Source: Xanthomonas pisi DSM 18956 (GTDB taxonomy: Bacteria; Pseudomonadota; Gammaproteobacteria; Xanthomonadales; Xanthomonadaceae). From it: a DNA stretch of 38,711 bases. This document shows positions 25,195-31,376 of this stretch, piece by piece (the first letter of the stretch is position 1; every line of letters begins with the position of its first letter). Location: NCBI RefSeq assembly GCF_001010415.1, contig NZ_JPLE01000074.1, positions 1-38,711 on the forward strand, written 5' to 3'. Below the pieces are notes generated by a model. That model ran no database searches, was not told the DNA's origin, and saw only the letters and a list, made by a program, of their open reading frames with translations. A program made the position numbers and the translations under genes.

Positions 25195-26225
25195 GTCAAA
25201 TGGAGTTCGCCTTACTGGAAGCCCACATTGGGCGCAAAGCCGAGACCTTCAAGAGTCATACACGGCATTTGCAAAGAGACGTCGACGATCGCCTTGCTGG
25301 AAATCCGCATCCCAAGCATGCCGCAGCCCGGCATGGCTACCAGAGCGGTTGGCAGGGCCAATTGATGCGCGTGTGCACGGAGTTCGCGCCAGACCAGGCC
25401 TCCACGCCAGATGGGGTCAGTCCGCAGATTGACGAATGGAATCGCGAGACAGGAACTTGGGCATCCTTGCGGGGCTTCATATGCAGCATGTCGCCGATCA
25501 AACTTCCCTTCATCGACCCGCCTACGGTACGTACCTATGGGGTCGATGGCCAGCCGGTGACAGTTTCCCAGCTCGAACCTTTGATCGTTCCCGTCGCGGA
25601 TGCGCGAGTGCCTGGAGCTGCAGCCGGAGGGTTTATCAGCCCTGAAGCGCAGCAAGACGCACTTCAACGCGCCGATTCCATTGCCTACAAGCACTGGCAA
25701 TGGACTGAGGCCCGCTTCGCCACCGGCGGTGGAGTTTGGAGGCCGTTTAGCAGGATCGCAGTGGTGGTAAAGGGGCGCGCCGGTGGCTACGGCCTTGGGT
25801 TCTCCCGGACCGGCGGCTTCGGCGCGGTACCTTGGCGACGCGAAGCAGTTACAAGGGCGATCACGGCGTACGAGCAGCGCTGGAACCATGAGCAGTGGGA
25901 GGGAGAGCTAGACTGCTCGCAAGCAGCGCTAAGGTACAAACAGCGTTTCCCACAGCTTGAAGACCTTCTAGCCTATCTAAAGGTCGAGGCGTTATGGCAA
26001 CGTAACGCGATGGTCATCCTTGACCGTAATCCGATCGTCAAGGGGAAGTGGACCCTGATCACTGCCTATCCGGTGAACTTGATACACGGCTGGGCGCCGG
26101 CTGGGCCTGCTGGGAATGCCAAACATTCGATGACTGGCCCTGTATGGCTTGGCGATGTCCGCAAACCGGACGTTAAGGCCCCCGGCGCGTGGCTTCAGGG
26201 GCGGTATCCCGTGCCAACAAGGTAA
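25185..26225 (+). CDS. Displaced clpV-linked ORF, possible toxin
   Basis: This 346-residue soluble protein has GGAGATG before its ATG and no signal peptide. The N-terminus (LLEAHIGRKAETFKSH, residues 10-25) and the C-terminal WTLITAYPVN (289-298) recall RNase-type toxin domains, where a K-x-W-x-x-x-T-A-Y-P strand is common. The similarity is weak and no family is claimed. Two Gly-rich stretches (195-213) precede it. It begins inside the relic of a clpV 3' end, so it was probably once the gene directly after clpV and was displaced when the nuclease-like ORF arrived. The frame is intact. It could be an effector, an orphan toxin, or an adaptor; which of these cannot be settled here. Confidence 0.55.
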   Translation: MPLSQMEFALLEAHIGRKAETFKSHTRHLQRDVDDRLAGNPHPKHAAARHGYQSGWQGQLMRVCTEFAPDQASTPDGVSPQIDEWNRETGTWASLRGFICSMSPIKLPFIDPPTVRTYGVDGQPVTVSQLEPLIVPVADARVPGAAAGGFISPEAQQDALQRADSIAYKHWQWTEARFATGGGVWRPFSRIAVVVKGRAGGYGLGFSRTGGFGAVPWRREAVTRAITAYEQRWNHEQWEGELDCSQAALRYKQRFPQLEDLLAYLKVEALWQRNAMVILDRNPIVKGKWTLITAYPVNLIHGWAPAGPAGNAKHSMTGPVWLGDVRKPDVKAPGAWLQGRYPVPTR

Positions 26226-26251
26226 AAGTAGGTTATGGGAAAATTGGGGAC

Positions 26252-26279
26252 AAAGGGCCAAAAGGCCAAAGGGCCAAAG
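26252..26279. repeat. Tandem AAAGGGCC-type repeats
   Basis: AAAGGGCCAA, AAGGCCAAA and GGGCCAAAG run head-to-tail as three near-copies. It is short and low-complexity, typical of slippage or the scar of an element end. Confidence 0.6.
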
Positions 26280-26288
26280 TGATTTACT

Positions 26289-26326
26289 GGGATAACGGGG
26301 TCGGGATAACGGGGGTCAGGTTCACT
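26289..26326. repeat. Direct repeat and GGGTCAGGTTCACTT REP end
   Basis: GGGATAACGGGGTC (26289-26302) and GGGATAACGGGGGTC (26303-26317) are direct repeats. The latter runs into CAGGTTCACTT, which resembles the left arm of the palindrome at 24922. The two REP-like sequences bracket the displaced ORF. Confidence 0.6.
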
Positions 26327-26685
26327 TAATTAGTCGACAACGGTGATTTGGGGGCCGATGAGCGGGTCTAACCCCCGCAAAAAGTTGCGTCGACAGCCGC
26401 TGCGCCTTCGTGCTGGCGTAAAAGCAGGTTGCTCTCGCTTCCGTTGACGGGTGGAGCTGTCTCTGTCGCAATGAAGAGTGCATGCGACATAGGCCGGCGA
26501 GCGCTTTGCGTCCGCTTGGGCGCTGCCATCGGTGGTGCGCCTGTGTTGCTGCCGTCCAAGCGGTCGGTAAAAAGCCGCCAGGCGCGCTTCACACATCTTC
26601 GCCAGCGAAGAACAGAACGCGAGCTCCTAGAGACAATGCTTCGCTCCCTGCGATCGGTAAACTATGCCGTTCCGGGGAGGGGCAA

Positions 26686-27075
26686 ATGAACAAAAGTCTT
26701 GCGATAGTGATGTACATGCTGGCATTGCCGGCAGCGGCGCAGTCTGCCTACAAGTGCAGCGATGCAAAGCTGGGGACTGTTTACCAGTCCACGCCGTGCG
26801 CCGACGGCGCCGAGCAGAAGCGTTGGAACAAGCGACCCGCAGCGACCCCGACAGCAACGGCTGCGTCGGCGCAGGCAGACACGAACACGGCGTCTGCCAC
26901 GGGCCAGGAATCAAACCTGGGCTTACGCCTGATCAGTTACGAGCGCCAGCCGAGTCCGGAGGCGTGTACGCGCGCCACCCATGTGCGTGACAGCGCCCGC
27001 GCCGATACTACGATGCGTCGCGATCCGGATTTCATGCAGGCTGTCGAGCGAGCGGTCGTGCAGGCCTGCCGCTAG
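26686..27075 (+). CDS. Secreted DUF4124-like protein
   Basis: This 129-residue protein has a signal peptide (MNKSLAIVMYMLALPAAAQS). It is followed by AYKCSDAKLGTVYQSTPCADG, the two-cysteine DUF4124 pattern seen in many small periplasmic proteins of this group. An Ala/Thr-rich linker (about 49-75) leads to a C-terminal helix-rich part with two more cysteines (PEACTRATH, VQACR). GGGGAGGGG lies before the ATG at 26686. Function is unknown. No link to the T6SS genes is evident beyond position. Confidence 0.75.
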   Translation: MNKSLAIVMYMLALPAAAQSAYKCSDAKLGTVYQSTPCADGAEQKRWNKRPAATPTATAASAQADTNTASATGQESNLGLRLISYERQPSPEACTRATHVRDSARADTTMRRDPDFMQAVERAVVQACR

Positions 27076-27127
27076 ACAGGGCGTTTCAAGTTGAGTCTCT
27101 GCAATCAAGGCATGCCAAGGAAGATCG

Positions 27128-27787
27128 ATGCAAGAGCGTGAGGGAGCGTCTGCTGGATGGGGCGAGTTGTTGATCGTGGTGACGATCGCATTCGGGCTGT
27201 CGATCTGGTCCAGCGTTTCGGCGCTGGCGCGCGACGCCGTCGAGCCGGTCTTCTCCGACGCGAGCCTGTGGGGCATGGTGTTCTACGAACTGCTCGTTCT
27301 GGCGATCTTGCTGCCAGTGCTGTGGTTCCGCGGATGGAAGCCGCAGTCGCTGGGGCTGCAGTGGCAGCTGCGCGACCTGGCGGCGGGGCTCGGCTTGCTG
27401 GCGGTGTGTCTGTTGGTCACCTATCCACTGACGCTGTTGAACTGGAGCTTGGGGAGCAACACGCATCCATTCGATGCGATGGTCGCCGGGCAGCTGTCGA
27501 TCACGGCTGTGCTGGCGATCTCGCTGATCAATCCGATCTTCGAGGAGGTATTCGTGTGCGGTTACGTGATCCGCGCCCTGGCGCCGCGCCATGGTCGGGC
27601 GTTCGCGGTGAATGTGAGCGTGGCGCTCCGCACGTCGTATCACCTCTATCAGGGCCCGATCGGCGCCATCAGCATCCTGGTGATCGGGCTGATCCTGGGG
27701 TGGTGGGTGGCCCGACGCGGGCGGCTGTGGCCGGCGATCCTGGCGCATGGCGCGCTCGATCTGCTGGGGTTGATGGTCTACACCTGA
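27128..27787 (+). CDS. CPBP-family intramembrane glutamic protease homologue
   Basis: This 219-residue protein has about six hydrophobic segments. Motif 1 is FEEVFVCGY with Glu139-Glu140; where many family members have Arg (E-E-x-x-x-R) there is Cys. Motif 2 is RTSYHLYQG (His172) and the last motif is HGALD (His207, Asp211). CPBP (Abi/CAAX-type) proteases act in the membrane; roles include bacteriocin self-immunity and prenyl-protein processing. The ATG at 27128 is preceded by AAGGAAG. Self-immunity is a tempting idea near a toxin-rich region but there is no direct evidence. Confidence 0.82.
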   Translation: MQEREGASAGWGELLIVVTIAFGLSIWSSVSALARDAVEPVFSDASLWGMVFYELLVLAILLPVLWFRGWKPQSLGLQWQLRDLAAGLGLLAVCLLVTYPLTLLNWSLGSNTHPFDAMVAGQLSITAVLAISLINPIFEEVFVCGYVIRALAPRHGRAFAVNVSVALRTSYHLYQGPIGAISILVIGLILGWWVARRGRLWPAILAHGALDLLGLMVYT

Positions 27788-27846
27788 CTGGCCTGGCGTC
27801 GCCGCGATGTCGCACACTTGCGCTTGGTCGAACACAGGACGCGGCG

Positions 27847-28581
27847 ATGGCACGGCGATATGGATGGAGCGGGATACTGGTGTGGCTGGCGGCGTTCGGC
27901 GCGGTGGCGGCCGGTCCGGCGCCCGGTCAATACAGCACCAAGCAAGGTTGGGGCAGCCTGCAGGTCAGCGACAAGGGCGGAGTGCGCCAGTTCGAAATTC
28001 TCACCGTCGGCGCCAACGGCCACAGCTGTTCGCTATCGGGAACCCTGCAGGGCGACAAGGCGGAAGTGAGCGATGCTGTCGATGCGCCCTGCAAGCTAGC
28101 GTTCAAGCCGGTGGCGGGCGGCTTCAGCATCGCCGCGCTGACCCAGGACAGCTGCCGCGATTACTGCGGCATGCGTGCAAGGTTCGAAGGCGACTATCTG
28201 CAGTTGCCGGCCGGCTGCACCTCCGCGGCCAGCAGCCGACGACGTGAGGCGTACCTGCGGGACTATCGCGGCAAGCGCTATGCCCAAGCGCTTGCCGGCA
28301 TGCAGGCATTTGCGGGCGAGTGCGGCGAGTTTCTCACCTGGCTCGATCGCGACCGTTTCGCCAACGACCGTGCGCTCACCCTGCTGCGCCTGAACCGCGC
28401 GCAGGATTGTCTGGCGGCGTTGGACAGCACCATGGCGGGCCGCAGCCACGACGAGGACTCGTTCCGGGCGGAGCTGGATCGCAACAGCACGATGTTGCCG
28501 CCCAGCGACTGGGACGCCTACCTGCCCATCGCCAAGTGCACCTGGTTCAATCGCAAGCTATGCGAGGCGGCCAGGCGCTGA
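27847..28581 (+). CDS. Cysteine-rich secreted protein of unknown function
   Basis: This 244-residue protein starts with a signal peptide (about residues 1-22, ending AVAAG). The first half looks beta-rich, with cysteines at HSCSLSG, APCKLAF and DSCRDYCG. The second half is helical with R-R-E-A-Y-L-R-D-Y and a C-terminal KCTWFNRKLCEAARR. This resembles lysozyme-inhibitor-like or other periplasmic proteins, but no family was firmly recognised. It follows the CPBP gene by about 60 bp. Confidence 0.65.
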   Translation: MARRYGWSGILVWLAAFGAVAAGPAPGQYSTKQGWGSLQVSDKGGVRQFEILTVGANGHSCSLSGTLQGDKAEVSDAVDAPCKLAFKPVAGGFSIAALTQDSCRDYCGMRARFEGDYLQLPAGCTSAASSRRREAYLRDYRGKRYAQALAGMQAFAGECGEFLTWLDRDRFANDRALTLLRLNRAQDCLAALDSTMAGRSHDEDSFRAELDRNSTMLPPSDWDAYLPIAKCTWFNRKLCEAARR

Positions 28582-29139
28582 GCGTGAGGCGGCCTGCGTT
28601 GCTGCGCGCAGGTAAGTGTCGGCAGATTGCGTCGCGCCGATGGGCAGTTTCAGGACGTGCGCGCCGCCTCGACGCCGCATGGCAATTGCGTGACCCTGTC
28701 GTCTGTCATGTCATTGTCTGGATGCTGTTATCCATCGCGCTGGACGAACACGCGCAGCTTGCAAAGAAAACGCTCAGGAGCGACGTCAAACGCTTCGTAT
28801 GCTGGGGCGACGTCAGTCATCTGCGCACCGGACGCAACGGCTGCAATGCAGACGGTACGAAGGTGACGGCCATGACGGCAACCTCGTCACAAACGTCGCA
28901 GGCCTCGATGCTCGTCTCGGCATGCACCACCACAGTGAAGGTCTACACGGATCCAGAGTCGAGAGGTAATCGCGGGGTGGCTCGCGGATGGCAACAGCTC
29001 GCGCTGCACATGCGAAGCGTCGCGTAGTGAGGATGAGAGCAGCGCACGCTCGCTCGCTGTCGTCATCAGCCTCGCATGCGATCACCGCAGGCAACAGCGA
29101 AGACGCACGTTGGAGCCGATACCGCGCAACAATACCTGC
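28582..29139. other. Gap with no recognised gene
   Basis: Frames on both strands are short or composed of Arg/Ser/Ala-rich text, and none has a supporting ribosome-binding site. AACAAT at 29128-29133 is six bases before the thuA ATG and may be its -10. No repeat was recognised. Confidence 0.45.
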
Positions 29140-29862
29140 ATGCACAGACTCCTGCTCGCCCTGATCTGCATGCTCGCCTCCCCCGCCGCCACTGCCGGGT
29201 CCGCTCCAGAGCGGATGCTGATCTTCAGCAAGACGGCCGGGTTCCGCCATGAGTCGATTCCGACGGCGGTGGCGACGCTACGGCAACTTGCACAAGAGCA
29301 GGGCATGGCGGTCGACCATAGCGAGGATGCGGACGTCTTCACTGCCGACAACCTGGCGCGTTACCGCGTGGTGGCGTTCGCCAGCACGACGGGCGAGATT
29401 CTGGCGCCGGCGCAACAGCAGGCCTTCGAGGGGTTCATTCGGCAGGGCGGTGGATTGCTGGGTCTCCACTCGGCTGCTGATACCGGCTACCAGTGGCCTT
29501 GGTACGGGCGGTTGGTCGGGGCATGGTTCAAGAAACATCCGCCGGGGCTGCAGTCCACCCGTGTGCAGCCTGAGCGCGAAGGGCGGCCGGTGGGCGATGC
29601 CTGGCCGATCACCGACGAGATCTACAACTACCGGCACAATCCGCGCGGTCAGGTGCAGGTGGTGGCCACGGTAGACGAGCGTCTGTATGCCGGCGGTACG
29701 ATGGGTGCGGACCATCCCATTGCCTGGTGCCATGCCTTCGACGGCGGCCGGGCTTGGTACACCGGGTTGGGCCACGATGCGGCGGTGTATGCGAATGCGG
29801 ATTTTCTGGTCCAGCTGCGGCAGGGGCTGCGCTATGCGGCCGGGCACGTGCCCGACTGCTGA
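29140..29862 (+). CDS. Secreted ThuA-domain protein
   Basis: This 240-residue protein has a signal peptide (MHRLLLALICMLASPAATAG) and a ThuA (trehalose-utilisation) glutamine-amidotransferase-like fold. Features are MLIFSKTAGFRHESI, the VVAFASTTGEIL strand, RQGGGLLGLHSAADTGYQWPWYGRL, and the late PIAWCHAFDGGRAWYTGLGHDAAVY. The last two are signature ThuA blocks with conserved histidines. Such periplasmic proteins often occur near sugar dehydrogenases; none is present here. The ATG at 29140 is preferred over a TTG ten codons upstream because it starts the signal peptide. Confidence 0.85.
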   Translation: MHRLLLALICMLASPAATAGSAPERMLIFSKTAGFRHESIPTAVATLRQLAQEQGMAVDHSEDADVFTADNLARYRVVAFASTTGEILAPAQQQAFEGFIRQGGGLLGLHSAADTGYQWPWYGRLVGAWFKKHPPGLQSTRVQPEREGRPVGDAWPITDEIYNYRHNPRGQVQVVATVDERLYAGGTMGADHPIAWCHAFDGGRAWYTGLGHDAAVYANADFLVQLRQGLRYAAGHVPDC

Positions 29863-30185
29863 GCGAGTCAGTCACGCCAAACGCGTGCGCTGCAGTCACT
29901 GCGGCCCGCATTGGGGTGAGCTCTCTGGGAGGAGCGGGCACCGCAGGGTTCTGACAAAGCCACGCGGCCTGGTTAGATGGCTGTGCGTCAAAGGCACCTC
30001 ACGCCTTTCGGAAGTCCCGCATCTTTGAGGAATCTTCCCGGGGCTGCAGGCAGCCAATCATCTTCCAACAGTGCATCGATAGGATCCGCTTGCCATTGAA
30101 TCCAACGACGCGGCCCTGCGGCCTGCGCCGTTGCATCAATCAGCAAATGCGCAAGTCGCCGCCCTATCGATGGTTGGAAACTCCG
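29863..30185. other. Gap with no recognised gene
   Basis: A weak hairpin AAAGGC...GCCTTT lies at 29990-30008, a possible terminator stem without a T-run. Nothing else is supported. Confidence 0.45.
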
Positions 30186-30608
30186 ATGAACCCGATCTCT
30201 GTCACAAGCTGTCTTGCGTTTGTCTTTGCGACGTTGAGTGCACCGACATTCGCCGCCGAACCGATCACCGGAAAGTGGTTCACCGATAACCAGCAGGCAC
30301 TGGTCGATATCCAGCCGTGCGGTACGTCGTTATGCGGCACCATCGTCAAGGTGTTGCGGGCCAAGCCCGGTAGCCGGACAACCGATGCGCTCAATCCGGA
30401 TCCGGCCAAGCGCCACAACCCGATGGAAGGCACAGTGATCCTCAGCGAGCTGGTGGACGCAGGGGATCTGTGGAAAGGCAAGATCTACAACCCCGAGTCC
30501 GGCAAGACCTACGCCGCCAAGATCAAGCGTGGGGTGGACGGCTCCCTGAAGGTGGAAGGCTGCGTGGCCTTCATCTGTCAGGGTCCGACCTGGCAGCCCG
30601 CGCCTTGA
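30186..30608 (+). CDS. Periplasmic DUF2147 protein
   Basis: This 140-residue protein has a signal peptide (about residues 1-23, ending TFA). The mature part begins EPITGKWFTDNQQALVDIQPCG, followed by LCGTIVKVL and DLWKGKIYNPESGKTYAAKIKR, the DUF2147 pattern of a small beta-barrel lipocalin-like protein. Conserved W/G residues are intact. Function of the family is not established. The ATG at 30186 has GGAAACTCC nearby. Confidence 0.83.
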   Translation: MNPISVTSCLAFVFATLSAPTFAAEPITGKWFTDNQQALVDIQPCGTSLCGTIVKVLRAKPGSRTTDALNPDPAKRHNPMEGTVILSELVDAGDLWKGKIYNPESGKTYAAKIKRGVDGSLKVEGCVAFICQGPTWQPAP

Positions 30609-30750
30609 TGGCCGCCTGAGGCGGCATGGCGACCGCGCAACTGTCAGCGCACATGGCCGGTGCTTGGCCGCTGCCGATATCCACTGCAGCAATGTGCGCC
30701 ACGTGCTGGCCGCTCCACGCCGGGCGGGCGGGTTGCCCAGCCTTCGCCCC

Positions 30751-30787
30751 GGGTGGACTAAACCGTTACGGATTGAACGATCCACCC
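30751..30787. promoter_or_regulatory. Inverted repeat upstream of ecfK
   Basis: GGGTGGA (30751-30757) and TCCACCC (30781-30787) are perfect inverted repeats 23 bases apart, in the non-coding stretch before ecfK. It could be an operator or stem. The GAGACGA..GTCGG motif is not seen here, so ecfK may not be autoregulated. Confidence 0.35.
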
Positions 30788-30836
30788 AGCCGCCAATGCG
30801 GGATACTGCGCTCCCACGCAGGCGAGATGGGCCCCG

Positions 30837-31376
30837 ATGTCCGAGCTGCCGATCACCGAGTTATTGCAGGCCTGGCAGCATGACGCGCCCGGGGCGGGCG
30901 ATGCATTGGCGCGGCAGGTCTACGAGGTGCTGCGCGCCACCGCACTGCGCGAGCTGCGCCGCGATGCGCGCGCCGGGCTGCAGGCCACCGAGCTGGTGCA
31001 CGAGGCGTGGATGCGGCTGGAGCAAGGCCAGCAGGCGTTCCGTTCGCGGACGCACTTCTACGCGGTGGCGGCGTTGCAGATGCGCCACCTGCTGGTGGAT
31101 CTGGCGCGGCAGCAGGCCAGCGCCAAGCGGCTCGGGCAGGCGGTGACCTTGACGATCAGCTTGTCCGACGGCGCGGCGCGGCCGGAGGCGCTGATGGTGG
31201 TGGCCGATGCCTTCGACAAGCTGGCGCGGGTGGATGAGCGCAAGGCCCGTGCCTTTGCGTTGACCGAGCTGGTGGGCTTCAGCGTGGCCGAGGCGGCCGA
31301 GCAGCTGGAGGTATCGGTGCCCACGCTGGAGCGCGACCTGCGTTTTGCGCGGGTGTGGCTGGCGGCGCAGCTGTGA
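30837..31376 (+). CDS. ecfK: ECF sigma factor EcfK (T6SS activator)
   Basis: This 179-residue ECF sigma factor has sigma-2 at about residues 20-95 and sigma-4 at about 115-175 (DERKARAFALTELVGFSVAEAAEQLEVSVPTLERDL). The block ARAGLQATELVHEAWMRLE places a threonine at residue 51. This is the residue I recall as the phosphorylation site of X. citri EcfK, where the cognate kinase PknS activates the factor and so turns on T6SS genes after predator contact. There is no anti-sigma gene; instead the stop codon overlaps the start of a membrane kinase. The pairing and Thr51 support identity as EcfK. Confidence 0.92.
   Translation: MSELPITELLQAWQHDAPGAGDALARQVYEVLRATALRELRRDARAGLQATELVHEAWMRLEQGQQAFRSRTHFYAVAALQMRHLLVDLARQQASAKRLGQAVTLTISLSDGAARPEALMVVADAFDKLARVDERKARAFALTELVGFSVAEAAEQLEVSVPTLERDLRFARVWLAAQL

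Larger units (their letters stand above)
26226..26685. other. AT-richer repeat-bearing gap
   Basis: There is no convincing gene; open frames on both strands are short, overlapping and atypical. It contains the AAAGGGCC tandem repeats (26252-26279) and GGGATAACGGGG direct repeats (26289-26317). Confidence 0.55.

Noticed and set aside
28627..28866. Short ORF in the gap before thuA
   Set aside because: No ribosome-binding site, atypical composition and no recognisable family.
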